This document shows positions 1-10,510 of a stretch of 36,601 nt of DNA, piece after piece (within the stretch, counting starts at the first letter, position 1; each line of letters opens with the position of its first letter). This stretch comes from Planctomycetales bacterium 71-10 (lineage in GTDB: Bacteria > Planctomycetota > Planctomycetia > Isosphaerales > Isosphaeraceae): the NCBI GenBank assembly GCA_001898385.1, contig MKTT01000147.1, positions 1 through 36,601 on the forward strand, read 5' to 3'. The translations under genes and the position numbers were made by a program. The notes below the pieces were generated by a model that saw nothing but the letters and a program-made list of their open reading frames with translations, made no database searches and was not told the DNA's origin.

Positions 1-871
1 GGCTGGTCGTGGGGAGGCTGCGATAATACATCTGGCCGCGATATCGAAGCCGTATCTGCGTCGATCCCTGGCAGTCGGCGGGCGGAGTAATGGCCGACGC
101 CCCCGAGAATGAGCTTCCAGAGACGTAGACGTTGATGAGATCCACGAAGAGAATCTCGGCGATCGTGTCCTGGACGGCTCGGGAACGTTTGGTCTCTGAA
201 AACAGGACGGTGTTGCTTGTGCCGTCGGTGATCTCCGAGAGCTTCACCGCCGAGGCGGCCTGGTAGTCGGGGTTCGGCATCGTCTTGGCTGCGTCGAGAA
301 ACGGCGAGCCCCCCGTCATGAGCCGGTAATTGAAAATCCCAGCCCGGCTGGCGTCCGACTCCTGATTTGCGCCCGTGCCCAACTGCTGGGAGGGCGTGTT
401 GCCGAGGCTGCCGAAATAGTTGCTGTAGCCAAGCCCCGAGGAGGAGTACTTGGCGTACTTCGTGGTGTTGCCATCGGACGGGCAGACGTAGGCCGAGATG
501 ACCTGATACATCGCCGTGAGTTGCTGGGGCGCGCCGATGCCCACCCCGACCTGCAGATTGAATGAGGAATAGGCCGCCGACTGCTCCAGGAACGGAAGCA
601 CCATCGCCTGCAACGACATCCGCGTGGTGTCCGTGGTCGACGTCGCCGACGGGTACGGCCCGATCCCCGGCGGAAACGTTCCGTTGGTCGACTCGAAATT
701 GGCGGAGGCCAGCCCCAGTTGTTTCAGGTTGTTGACGCACTGGGCGCGACGGGCGGCCTCGCGGGCCGCCTGCACGGCCGGCAACAGGAGCGCGATCAGC
801 ACGGCGATGATGGCGATGACCACCAGCAGTTCGATCAGCGTGAACCCTCGTCGATACGGAGCCTTAACCAT
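1..871 (-). CDS. DUF1559 prepilin-like protein (3' end outside window)
   Basis: Reading the minus strand from the ATG at 871 gives a type IV prepilin N-terminus: a short basic leader, the motif RGFTLIELLVVIAIIAVLI, then PAVQAAREAARRAQCVNNLKQLG. This is the standard opening of the DUF1559 (SBP_bac_10) proteins that are greatly expanded in Planctomycetes. The prepilin peptidase cut would fall after the G of RGFTLIE. The rest is a secreted globular domain with the family's NNLKQLGLA and FPPG segments. About 290 codons are visible and the reading frame runs off the left edge without a stop, so the C-terminus is missing. A purine-rich AAAGGA lies about 9 nt upstream of the ATG and supports this start. 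Family function is unknown; pseudopilin-like surface or secretion roles are inferred only from the N-terminus. Confidence 0.9.
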   Translation of the reverse strand, partial: MVKAPYRRGFTLIELLVVIAIIAVLIALLLPAVQAAREAARRAQCVNNLKQLGLASANFESTNGTFPPGIGPYPSATSTTDTTRMSLQAMVLPFLEQSAAYSSFNLQVGVGIGAPQQLTAMYQVISAYVCPSDGNTTKYAKYSSSGLGYSNYFGSLGNTPSQQLGTGANQESDASRAGIFNYRLMTGGSPFLDAAKTMPNPDYQAASAVKLSEITDGTSNTVLFSETKRSRAVQDTIAEILFVDLINVYVSGSSFSGASAITPPADCQGSTQIRLRYRGQMYYRSLPTTS

Positions 872-944
872 ATGTACGGGTCCTTTGAACGAAAAAATCG
901 AGATGAAGCGAGCGCGTACGCGAACCGCAGACGCGGAACCGTTT

Positions 945-974
945 GACAAGAAAATCCGTTGAATAAACAACGGA
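945..974 (-). terminator. Hairpin with T-rich tail
   Basis: TCCGTTG (955-961) and CAACGGA (968-974) are perfect inverted repeats around a 6-nt loop. Read on the minus strand the stem is followed by TTTTCTTGT, the form of a rho-independent terminator. It lies about 85 nt upstream of the DUF1559 start codon. It could end transcription coming from the lipoprotein side or act as an attenuator in the DUF1559 leader; the sequence does not decide. Confidence 0.45.
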
Positions 975-981
975 CTCTATC

Positions 982-1006
982 ATCAATGTTGATCTTGATC
1001 TGATCT
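982..1006. repeat. Short TTGATC repeats and small palindrome in AT-rich DNA
   Basis: ATCAATGTTGAT (982-993) is a 5-bp inverted repeat with a 2-nt centre, and TTGATCTTGATCTGATCT (989-1006) repeats TTGATC/TGATC three times. The tract is AT-rich against a GC-rich background and lies upstream of the DUF1559 gene, so an operator is possible but unproven. Confidence 0.3.
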
Positions 1007-1042
1007 AAGGGTTGAAAATGAAACGTAGCATCGCGCCAACCC

Positions 1043-1155
1043 TAGAGCGGCGACCGTTTGGGTTGCGCCAGGAGCGGAGGAGGAAACGGGGACTGGCTCC
1101 GACGCGCGGCGGAGGTGCCTGTCCCCCTTTCCTCCGACGAACGTGAACCGCTCTA
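1043..1155. repeat. REP/MITE-like imperfect palindrome (113 bp)
   Basis: Outer arms TAGAGCGG (1043-1050) and CCGCTCTA (1148-1155) are perfect inverted repeats. Inside them GGGGACTGGCTCC (1088-1100) faces GGTGCCTGTCCCC (1114-1126), inverted with two mismatches, flanked by GGAGGAAAC and TTTCCTCC. The whole unit can fold into one long hairpin. Inner motifs of the GGTGCCTGTCCCC kind are, from memory, widespread in REP-type palindromes that lie near REP-associated (IS200-like) transposases. No transposase is present, so it would be non-autonomous. Confidence 0.55.
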
Positions 1156-1478
1156 ATACAACGACGATTCCGCCTCGTCATCGAAGATTGAACACATATC
1201 CTGTAACCCCCAAGCACCAACGCGAACGCACGGCTCGCCGCCACGCGGCGGAGAAATCGCAACGTGACGTCGATTCGGCGACGTGGTGGACCAGGAGTCG
1301 TCCGCGACGTCTGGGCCGGACGAATGGTGATTCGCAAAGCGCGCGCCAACCCCGAAGGCAATCCATAACCCGCCTGGCTTCAAATCCTTAGGCGCGGACA
1401 CGGCGCCCCTCGACAAGACTTGAGGAGACGAGGGAGAACCCGAATTCCGGGCACGGTGATCGCAAATCGGGCAAGCGG

Positions 1479-4169
1479 CTAATCGTGCGAGGCCGGCGGC
1501 CTGGGGACAGAGACGCGGTGGAGGTCGGAATCGACGCTGGGAGGGGCGAGCGCCGGGGCGGCGAGCTTGGGGGCCGGCTCCACGGCGGCCGTCTGGGGGG
1601 CGGGAAGCTGGGGGGCGGCCTTGGGGACGGTTTCCGCGACGGCCGCGCGGGAGGCCGGCGTCGCCGTCGCCGTCCGGGTCGGTTCGTCGCCGTGGTCGGA
1701 TCTCGCCCCCATTCGAATGAGGAGGTGGTTCGAGGCCCCGTTGGGGGTCGCGACGCTGAGCTCCAGCAGGGGGTCGCCCTGGGCATTGGGCGTGGGGCGG
1801 GCGTCCTTCGAGATCGTCACCTGCATGACGTTGCGGCTGACGAGGACGGACTCGGCCGTCTTGCCGCCGGCGATGACGTGGGTGTCGTGGACGCTGAAGT
1901 TCTTCCCCTCCAGGAAGATGGTGGATTCCTCGCCCTGCTCCGGGGGCTTGCCGTGCCAGGCGGTCAGCGAGGGCCGGAGCTGCCCCCCGCGCGAGCAGAA
2001 GACGCGCGAGTCGTTGTGCTCGGCCGAGAACGGCACGCGGACCACCAGGCGCTGGGTGGGCATCAGGCTCCGGAGCTGGTTGAGCCGCTCGACGGCGACC
2101 TGCAATTCCTCGGGGCGGCTGAAGGCGAAGGCGCCGCTGCTGTTGAGGTCGTCGAGCGACTCCTCGGCCTCGACGAGCCGGGCGCCGAGGTCGGACGCCT
2201 TCTCGATGACGGAAGTGCGGCCGTCGAGGTCGCCGGAGCGGAACCAGTTGGCGACGGTGACGAACTCGATCTTGGGGATGAAGTTGGGCATGACGATCAG
2301 CGCGGTGCACTCGCGCTGGCCGGGCTCGATGCTCTGCTCGCGCTCGCCGTCGCCCAGGTTGTTGCGGAGCATCTGGGAGACGGCGGCCAGGCCGGAGCGG
2401 CCGGTGGCCGTGGTCTGGAGCCTTGGGTAGAAGATCCAGCCGAAGGTGCTCTCGCCGGCGCCGAAGCCGACCATCGTGGGGTTGAGCCGGATGGCCGCCT
2501 CCTCGTCGGCGAGGGCGCGGTCGGTCGAGAAGATCCCCGCGGCGCGGAGGGGGCCGACGGCCGGCACGCCGCCGATGAGGTCGAGGCCGGTGGAGGACCG
2601 CCGGGCGACGGAGTCGGCCACGTTCTGCTGGGCGATGACCGGCTCGATGGCGTAGACCCGCAGCGGCCACTTGGCCTCGGTGTAGCGGCGGAAGATCTCG
2701 AAGGCCCGCGTGGAACCCTCGGGGTCGAAGAAGTTGGTCCGGCGCAGCTCCTCGCGGCGGTCGAAGTCGCGGTACTCGGGGACCTGGTCGACGATGTCCT
2801 GCTTGAGCCGGGTGTTGAGCGCGGCGGCCTGGAGCCGGAGGACGAAGCCGAGGGCGGCGAGCGTCCGGCGGCGGCCGGCGTCGGGGGACGTCGGGACGCC
2901 GTCGCCGGAGGCCAGCATCACACCGGGGTCGCCGGGGCCGCCGGCCCGGGGCCGCATCGCCGCGAGCTTGGTGTAGTCGCGGCGGGCGAGGAGGGCCCCG
3001 AGGGCTTCGAACGGGTCGGACTCCTCGGGGGGCGCGGCGCTCTGGCCGGAGGGCGTGCGGGAGGTCGTCGGCGGGGCGGCCTCCTGCTCCAGCATGGTGT
3101 AGGAGGCTTCGAACTCGCCGCGGAGCCAGTCGGCGATGCGGGCGGCGCGGTGGTAGGGCTCGTCGGCCAGCTCGCGGGCGAGCTGGCTCTTGGTCTCGTC
3201 GCGGAGGAAGGCGATGTTCTCGGCGCCGTAGAAGGCGGGGGCGTCGGCCGCGGCGATCAGGGCGAGCGGGCCGACGCCGGACGCGGAGTTGGGGTCGGCC
3301 TCGGCGGCCGGGTCGGGGTCGTTGCAGATGGCCTGCGTGAGGCTGGCGACGGCCTCGTTGACGACCGCGTTGCGGAGCGTGTAGCGCATGGTGTCGCGGT
3401 CCATCAGCGACTTCGCCGAGACCGTGATGATGGCCCCCTTCCCCTTCCGGCTCTTGGGCCCCGGCGACAGCGTGACCGGGATGCGGACCAGGTACATCCC
3501 GTACCCCGGCCGGTCGGTCAGGTCGTCGCCGGCGTTGATCCGGCGGAGCTGGTTCAGGTGGTTGAGGTAGTGCGAATGCTCGTCGAGGACGACGGTCGGC
3601 TCCAGCATGCCGCCGGCCGAGGGGTCGGCGGTGATGGTCGCGGGCCCCTTGGAGGCCGGGAGCGCCGCCTGGGCCGCGGTGGCGGCGGTGGCCGCGTTCT
3701 GCGCGGAGATCAGGGAGAGGAGGGCCTTGGTGCGGTCGTCCTCGTTCGTCGTGGTGGTGGTCTTGCCGTCGGTGGTCGTGGTGGTGACGGCGGTGTCGCC
3801 CAGCCCGGCGGCGAGCTGGAGGCGCTGGGCCTGGGCCTCGCTGCGGCTGATGGAGGCGTTGATGACCCCCTTGAAACCGGCCTTGAGCCACTGCGCCATC
3901 TGGAGTTCGTACTCGGAGCGGAACTTGGCCAGCCGGTCCTGGCCCCAGACGTCGGGCGACTTGACGCCGATGGTCCCCTGCTGGTTCATGCTCCGGTCGA
4001 GGCCGTCGATCATCTGCTCGACGCGCAGCAGGGCCGACCGGGGATCGTCCCTGGTCAGGCTGGTGGGGACGGGCCAGGAATTGCGGACGGAGTTGCACCC
4101 CCCCGCCGCCAGCCCGACCGCCAGCGCCAGCCCCGCCGCCCGACCCGCCCGCGACCGCGATCGTGCCAT
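1479..4169 (-). CDS. Large exported lipoprotein with Ig-like (IPT/TIG-like) region, function unknown
   Basis: The start is placed at the ATG at 4169, giving 896 aa that open with a lipoprotein signal: a basic start (MARSRSRAGR), a hydrophobic run and the lipobox LAAGGC with Cys25. GAGGGGG just upstream can serve as ribosome site; a longer frame to 4514 adds a non-signal N-terminus and is less likely. The N-terminal part has a QMIDGLDRSMNQQG segment and a Thr-rich linker (TTTTTDGKTTTTTNEDD). Near the C-terminus, STIFLEGKNFSVHDTHVI looks like an IPT/TIG-type beta-sandwich strand pattern, followed by a Pro/Ala-rich tail. I do not recognise the family. Surface or periplasmic location is inferred from the lipobox. 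Long open frames on the opposite strand are GC-driven shadows. Confidence 0.8.
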   Translation of the reverse strand: MARSRSRAGRAAGLALAVGLAAGGCNSVRNSWPVPTSLTRDDPRSALLRVEQMIDGLDRSMNQQGTIGVKSPDVWGQDRLAKFRSEYELQMAQWLKAGFKGVINASISRSEAQAQRLQLAAGLGDTAVTTTTTDGKTTTTTNEDDRTKALLSLISAQNAATAATAAQAALPASKGPATITADPSAGGMLEPTVVLDEHSHYLNHLNQLRRINAGDDLTDRPGYGMYLVRIPVTLSPGPKSRKGKGAIITVSAKSLMDRDTMRYTLRNAVVNEAVASLTQAICNDPDPAAEADPNSASGVGPLALIAAADAPAFYGAENIAFLRDETKSQLARELADEPYHRAARIADWLRGEFEASYTMLEQEAAPPTTSRTPSGQSAAPPEESDPFEALGALLARRDYTKLAAMRPRAGGPGDPGVMLASGDGVPTSPDAGRRRTLAALGFVLRLQAAALNTRLKQDIVDQVPEYRDFDRREELRRTNFFDPEGSTRAFEIFRRYTEAKWPLRVYAIEPVIAQQNVADSVARRSSTGLDLIGGVPAVGPLRAAGIFSTDRALADEEAAIRLNPTMVGFGAGESTFGWIFYPRLQTTATGRSGLAAVSQMLRNNLGDGEREQSIEPGQRECTALIVMPNFIPKIEFVTVANWFRSGDLDGRTSVIEKASDLGARLVEAEESLDDLNSSGAFAFSRPEELQVAVERLNQLRSLMPTQRLVVRVPFSAEHNDSRVFCSRGGQLRPSLTAWHGKPPEQGEESTIFLEGKNFSVHDTHVIAGGKTAESVLVSRNVMQVTISKDARPTPNAQGDPLLELSVATPNGASNHLLIRMGARSDHGDEPTRTATATPASRAAVAETVPKAAPQLPAPQTAAVEPAPKLAAPALAPPSVDSDLHRVSVPRPPASHD

Positions 4170-4597
4170 GGCCCCCTCGCCCGAAACGCCGGGGTCGTCC
4201 GGGACGGCGCGGACCGCCGCCCCCTCCGGACCCCATCCATCGTCGGGCAGTCTGCCGATTTCCCGCGATCCGCCAAGGGGGATCGGCGCGGATTGTAAAA
4301 ACCGCCTCAAGGGCGTGGGCGAGGCCGGGCGTCGGGAGGAACCTCCGCTTCGCCTGCCGTGCCGCGGCCTCGTAAGGTTCGGAGACGTCGATGCCTGCGT
4401 TGCAGACCGAGGTGCGTACCGATCGCAGGCCAGGTTCCGAGGAACGGCCAGCGTCGGGCGGGAAGAAGTTGCAGGCCGATGTGCGGGCCGATAGCGTAAC
4501 CAGGAGAGGCCCACCGAGCCCCGGCCGCCCGCCCGCTCAATCCCTCCTCGCCACGGTCCCCCATCCGTCTCCCCCTTTATGGAAGGACGCGCTTGAC
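4170..4597. other. Divergent intergenic region, no gene seen
   Basis: About 430 bp between the divergently transcribed lipoprotein and oxidoreductase genes, so it should hold both promoters. A -10-like TACAAT is present on the minus strand (4292-4297) but has no good -35 partner at normal spacing. Open frames here look like high-GC shadows. Confidence 0.4.
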
Positions 4598-5821
4598 ATG
4601 AGTCACCTCTCCCGAAGGTCGTTCCTGACGACGTCCGCGGCGGTCGCGGCCGGGTCCTCCTCGCTCAGGGCCGCGCAGGAGCCCGGCCAGATCCCCGGCT
4701 TCGACCAGACCCGGACCGACTATGATCGGACGAAGGAGTGGAAGCCCTTCAGCGACCGCAAGGTCCGCGTGGGGATCGTCGGCCACGGCGTCTGCAAGTT
4801 CGGCCTGGCCTTCGGCCTCCAGCATCACCCCAACGTCGAGCTGGTCGCGGTCAGCGACCTGTTCCCGGATCGCTGCGAGGAGATGGCGCGGCTGGCGAAG
4901 TGCGGGAAGACCTATCCGTCGCTGGAAGAGATGGTGAAGGACGACTCGATCGAGGCGATCTATTGCGCCACCGACGCGCCGTCGCACGCCAAGCACGCCG
5001 TCCTCTGCCTCCGGCACGGCAAGCACGTCGCCACCGCGGTCCCGGCCTTCCGGGGCGACATCGAGGACGCGGAGAAGCTGCTGGAAGCCTGCAAGGGCAA
5101 CCGCGGCCTGGTCTACGCGATGTTCGAGACCTCGCAGTTCCACGACGACCTCTACGCGATGGAGCGGCTCTACGCCGCCGGCGTGTTCGGGCGGCTCGTC
5201 TACTCGGAAGGCGAATACTGCCACCCGCATTCGCTGGGGGCCCCGGCGCTGGGCTCGTACAAGGACTGGCGGAAGCGGGGCTGCCCGATGTGGTATCCCA
5301 CGCACGCGACGGCCTACTACGTCGGCGTGACGCACAAGAGCTTCGTCGAGGTCTCGTGCCAGGGGACCGCCGATTTCGAGGAATCGCGGCGGGCGCCGAA
5401 TCCCGACGGCAACATCTTCACCTCCGAGGTCGGCCTGTTCCGCACCACGGAGGGGGGGCTCTCCCGGATGATGGTGTGCCACTCGCAGGGGGAATACCTG
5501 GAGGCGGGCCGCATCCGCGGCGAGTACGCCGGGTTCAACGGCACGTTCACCGGGGACGAGACCGGGCGGAAGCGCTACGACCAGGCGCTCAAGAACGGCC
5601 TCCAGATCCGGAAACCCGCGTTGCCGCCGGGCGTGGAGCCGGGCGGGCACGGCGGCTCGCACGGCTACCTCGGCGACGACTTCATCGATGCCATCCTTCG
5701 GGGCCGGAAGCCGGCGGTGGACGTCATCGACGCCCTGAACATGACCGTGCCCGGGTACTACGCCCACCTCTCCGCCTTGAAGGACGGCGAGACGGTCAAG
5801 ATCCCCCAGTACTCGCTGTAG
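4598..5821 (+). CDS. Tat-exported Gfo/Idh/MocA family oxidoreductase
   Basis: 407 aa from ATG 4598, preceded by GGAAGGA at about 11 nt. The N-terminus SRRSFLTTSAAVAAG is a twin-arginine (Tat) signal, so a folded, probably cofactor-loaded enzyme is exported. A Rossmann strand-turn follows (VRVGIVGHGVCKFG), then the family's ELVAVSDL and AIYCATDAPSHAKHA segments, typical of NAD(P)-binding Gfo/Idh/MocA proteins. The C-terminal half has the substrate-domain pattern with EGEYCHPH and a late DDFIDAILRGRKPAVDVIDALN. These proteins oxidise or reduce sugars and polyols; the substrate cannot be read from sequence. A 27-nt gap separates the stop from an 18-bp perfect stem that probably ends the transcript. 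Tat-exported members of this family are very common in Planctomycetes. Confidence 0.9.
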   Translation: MSHLSRRSFLTTSAAVAAGSSSLRAAQEPGQIPGFDQTRTDYDRTKEWKPFSDRKVRVGIVGHGVCKFGLAFGLQHHPNVELVAVSDLFPDRCEEMARLAKCGKTYPSLEEMVKDDSIEAIYCATDAPSHAKHAVLCLRHGKHVATAVPAFRGDIEDAEKLLEACKGNRGLVYAMFETSQFHDDLYAMERLYAAGVFGRLVYSEGEYCHPHSLGAPALGSYKDWRKRGCPMWYPTHATAYYVGVTHKSFVEVSCQGTADFEESRRAPNPDGNIFTSEVGLFRTTEGGLSRMMVCHSQGEYLEAGRIRGEYAGFNGTFTGDETGRKRYDQALKNGLQIRKPALPPGVEPGGHGGSHGYLGDDFIDAILRGRKPAVDVIDALNMTVPGYYAHLSALKDGETVKIPQYSL

Positions 5822-5850
5822 CTCCCCGTCGGCACCCGACGATCCGCCTG

Positions 5851-5894
5851 GCGGCCGATCCGCCCCGGCCGCTCGCCCGGGGCGGATCGGCCGC
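5851..5894 (+). terminator. Perfect 18-bp hairpin after the oxidoreductase
   Basis: GCGGCCGATCCGCCCCGG (5851-5868) is exactly mirrored by the sequence at 5877-5894, with an 8-nt loop. It begins 29 nt after the stop codon. There is no T-run, so it is a terminator-like stem rather than a classical rho-independent terminator; mRNA 3'-end protection is an alternative. Confidence 0.5.
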
Positions 5895-6001
5895 GACGAA
5901 ACGAATCCCCCGCGTCGCCTCCATCTTCTCAAGCCTGCCCCGCTCGCTAAGATGGGGCCCAGCCTGGGGGGCCGTCGCGGAGCCGCGGGGATGAATCGTC
6001 G

Positions 6002-7255
6002 ATGATCGATCGGGCCGACACGCTGTTCGTGCTGGGCTGCGCGGGGCTCGCGCTGCTGGCGACCCCGGCGATGGGGCTGTTCTTCGGCGGGATGGTCCGG
6101 CGCAAGAACGTGCTGTCGGCCTTCCTGGGATGCCTGATGCCGCTGGGGATCGTGATCCTCCAGTGGACGCTGCTGGGCCATGGGCTGGCGTTCGGGCCCG
6201 ACCTGTTCGGCGGGCTGGTCGGGACGCCCGACGGCTCGCTGTTCCGGGCGCGGTTCGAGCCCCGGGGCGACCTGGCGCCGACGGCGCCGGAGTCGCTGGT
6301 CCTGGGGTTCGAGATGCTGGCGGCGGGGTTCGCCGCGGCGCTGGCGGCGAGCGCGGGGGCGGAGCGGATCCGGCCGTCGGCCGCGGCGGTGTTCGTCGCG
6401 CTGTGGACGACGCTGGTGTACGACCCGGTCGCCCACTGGATGCTGTCGCCCGACGGCTGGCTGCATCGGCTGGGGGCGCGGGACTTCGGCGGCGGGCTGG
6501 CCGTCCACGCGACGGCCGGCGCGGCGGCGTTGTGCGTGGCGGTGGCCGTCGGCAAGCGCCGCGGGGCGGATTGCGAGAGCCTCCGGCCCCACAACCTGAC
6601 GCTCACCGCCGCGGGGGCCGCCCTGCTCTGGTTCGCCTGGCTCGGGCTCAACGCGGGGCGGGCCTGGGGCGTCTCGGCCGGGGCCGTCGCGGCGACGCTG
6701 GCGACGCTCGTCGGCGGGGCGTCGGGGATGGCGGCGTGGTCGCTGGTCGAGCGCGTCACCCCCGGCAAGGCGACGTTCCTGGGGGCGTGCACGGGGCTCG
6801 TCGCCGGGCTCGTCGGCTCGTCGGCCGGCGCCGGGTACGTCGCGCCGCCGGCCGCCGCGGTGCTCGGGGCGGTCGCGGCCGTCGTCTGCTGCGGCGCGAT
6901 CCTCGTGAAGGGGAGGCTCTCCTACGACGACTCGCTCGACGTCTTCGGCGTGCACGGCGTCGGCGGCGTCGTCGGGGCGATCGGCCTGGGGCTGTTGGCG
7001 GACTCCTCGCTCGACGCCGGGGTCGCGGGGCTGCTGGAGGGGCGGACCGAGCTGATCGCGGCGCAGCTCGTCGCCGCGGGGGCGGTCGTCGGATACGCCT
7101 TGGTCGTGACCTCGGCCATCCTGTTCGTCCTGGACCGGACGATGGGGCTGCGGGTCGTGCCCGAGGACGAGGAGATCGGCCTGGACGTCGCCCGGCACGG
7201 ACAGCGGGCCTACGTCATGGGCGAGGGAGAGCGGATCGGCATGGACTACCGCTGA
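6002..7255 (+). CDS. amt: Ammonium transporter (Amt/MEP/Rh family)
   Basis: 417 aa, about the usual Amt length, with roughly eleven hydrophobic segments. The family opening is clear (LFVLGCAGLALLATPAMGLFFGGMVRRKNVLS). The pore twin histidines are present: H169 in DFGGGLAVHATAG and H318 in DVFGVHGVGGVVG, the positions known from E. coli AmtB. It imports ammonium/ammonia across the inner membrane. The C-terminal tail ends EEIGLDVARHGQRAYVMGEGE, resembling the conserved cytosolic tail that binds GlnK in other Amts. No glnK/glnB gene is adjacent, so PII control would have to come from elsewhere. The ATG at 6002 is preceded by GGGG; an ATG 11 nt upstream runs into a stop at once. A TAAGAT box at 5948-5953 could be the -10. 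Confidence 0.93.
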   Translation: MIDRADTLFVLGCAGLALLATPAMGLFFGGMVRRKNVLSAFLGCLMPLGIVILQWTLLGHGLAFGPDLFGGLVGTPDGSLFRARFEPRGDLAPTAPESLVLGFEMLAAGFAAALAASAGAERIRPSAAAVFVALWTTLVYDPVAHWMLSPDGWLHRLGARDFGGGLAVHATAGAAALCVAVAVGKRRGADCESLRPHNLTLTAAGAALLWFAWLGLNAGRAWGVSAGAVAATLATLVGGASGMAAWSLVERVTPGKATFLGACTGLVAGLVGSSAGAGYVAPPAAAVLGAVAAVVCCGAILVKGRLSYDDSLDVFGVHGVGGVVGAIGLGLLADSSLDAGVAGLLEGRTELIAAQLVAAGAVVGYALVVTSAILFVLDRTMGLRVVPEDEEIGLDVARHGQRAYVMGEGERIGMDYR

Positions 7256-7261
7256 GCCTCG

Positions 7262-7291
7262 TTGACGGCCGATCCCGCACCGGCCTAGAAT
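7262..7291 (+). promoter_or_regulatory. Sigma70-like promoter, possibly giving a leaderless mRNA
   Basis: TTGACG (7262-7267), an 18-bp spacer and TAGAAT (7286-7291). The expected transcription start, about 7 nt after the -10, falls on the ATG at 7298, and no ribosome-binding site precedes that ATG. This predicts a leaderless or nearly leaderless transcript. Confidence 0.5.
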
Positions 7292-7297
7292 CCCGAC

Positions 7298-9418
<2,121 letters not shown>

Positions 9419-9424
9419 CGGACG

Positions 9425-10321
9425 TCAGTCGATCGACTCGCCCAGCTCCCGGAGCCGCGCCGCGATTCGCTCGGCCCGCTCGGCCTCGCGTGCGGCCTGC
9501 TCGGTCGCCTGCGCGGCGCGTTCGGCCTCGCGTGCGGCTCGCTCGGCCTCGCGTGCGGCGAGTTCGGTCTGCTCGCGGGCGATCCGCTCGGATTCCTCGC
9601 GTTTCGCCTGCTCCGCGTCGGCGCGACGGACGGCCGCCTTGGCCTGATATTCGGCCCGGCGGCGGTGCCCTTCCGCCTTGCGGGCGAGCTGGCGGGCCAC
9701 CTTGCGGTCGTGGTAGACCTTCTGGGCGTGCTCGAACGGCTCGCCGTCGGGGCCGCGGATCACGAGGGATTCGGGGACCGGCGGGGACGGGACCTCGAAG
9801 GTCACGCCCAGCCGGGGGCTCGTCCAGCCGTCGGTGTTCCGGATCGCTTCGAGGGATTCGCCGCGGCGGATCCAGCCCTTGAGCCAGCCCTTGAAGGGGT
9901 TGTAATAGTAATACTCCTCGACGCCGTGGCGGTCGTAGGCTTCCAGCTTGCGGGTCATCGCCGGGCCGCGGTTGCTCTTGGAGTGGATCTCGAAGACGAC
10001 GTGCGGCGGGGTTCCCTCGAACCATTGCTTGTATGAGCCGCGATCGCCGCGGGGCCGGCCGAACGCCACCAGGACGTCCGGGGCCATGCGGATCCCCGGG
10101 TTGGTGCGGTCGGGATACCAGAGGATGTCGCAGGCGACGAAGACCTCGCGGTCGTGGAACAGCTCGTCGAGCCCCTCCTGGATGGTGACCATCCAGCGGT
10201 ACTGGTTGGTGCTGTCGGACATCGGCTTGCCGTCGCTGACCGGGAATCGCGGGTCTTCGGGGTCGAGGAACGGCCACGGATCCGCGGCGTCCTCCAGCGA
10301 TGGCCTGTCGGCGGTGCTCAC
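9425..10321 (-). CDS. Uma2 family (DUF820) endonuclease-like protein with coiled-coil tail
   Basis: 298 aa from a GTG at 10321, chosen because GGGAGGA lies 7 nt upstream; an in-frame TTG further out lacks a ribosome site. The core is the Uma2/DUF820 restriction-endonuclease fold: MAPDVLVAFG gives the PD motif, HVVFEIHSKSN the E/K strand and KLEAYDRHGVEEYYYYNPF the usual Y-x-GVxEY-x-x-x-xP helix and strand. The last 90 or so residues are charged, Ala/Glu/Arg-rich heptads with near-tandem AAREAER repeats, a coiled coil often seen in planctomycete Uma2 proteins. These proteins occur in large paralogous families and their natural target is unknown. Nuclease activity is inferred from the fold only. 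Confidence 0.85.
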   Translation of the reverse strand: MSTADRPSLEDAADPWPFLDPEDPRFPVSDGKPMSDSTNQYRWMVTIQEGLDELFHDREVFVACDILWYPDRTNPGIRMAPDVLVAFGRPRGDRGSYKQWFEGTPPHVVFEIHSKSNRGPAMTRKLEAYDRHGVEEYYYYNPFKGWLKGWIRRGESLEAIRNTDGWTSPRLGVTFEVPSPPVPESLVIRGPDGEPFEHAQKVYHDRKVARQLARKAEGHRRRAEYQAKAAVRRADAEQAKREESERIAREQTELAAREAERAAREAERAAQATEQAAREAERAERIAARLRELGESID

Positions 10322-10510
10322 GGCCGATCCTCCCTGGCGTCGCTCCGGAATCAAACGTTCACATTATTCATAGCACGGGCGGCCCGCGCGGGACAGGCCG
10401 ATGCGGCGAATCATCGCTGGCGGCGGATCGCCCGTCGGCCTACCCTGGAAGGGCCGCGGCCGGCCGCCCCGCCTCGCCGCGGCCGGACCACCCCTCTCCG
10501 GAGTCGCGAC

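Larger units (their letters stand above)
872..1478. other. Gene-free interval holding hairpin, AT-rich repeats and a REP-like palindrome
   Basis: About 600 bp between the prepilin-like gene and the lipoprotein gene. It holds a hairpin with a T-rich tail on the minus strand (945-974), short TTGATC repeats (982-1006) and a large imperfect palindrome (1043-1155). Open frames here (for example 1005-1361 minus) translate to Arg/Pro-rich sequence that follows the palindrome and have no convincing ribosome site, so I see no gene. Confidence 0.6.

Noticed and set aside
1005..1361. 118-codon minus-strand ORF upstream of the DUF1559 gene
   Set aside because: Arg/Pro-rich, no ribosome site, and it runs through the REP-like palindrome.
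1485..4298. 937-codon open frame on the plus strand opposite the lipoprotein gene
   Set aside because: Product is low-complexity Gly/Asp/Val/Leu repeats typical of a GC-rich antisense shadow; the minus-strand frame has a lipobox and domain-like sequence.
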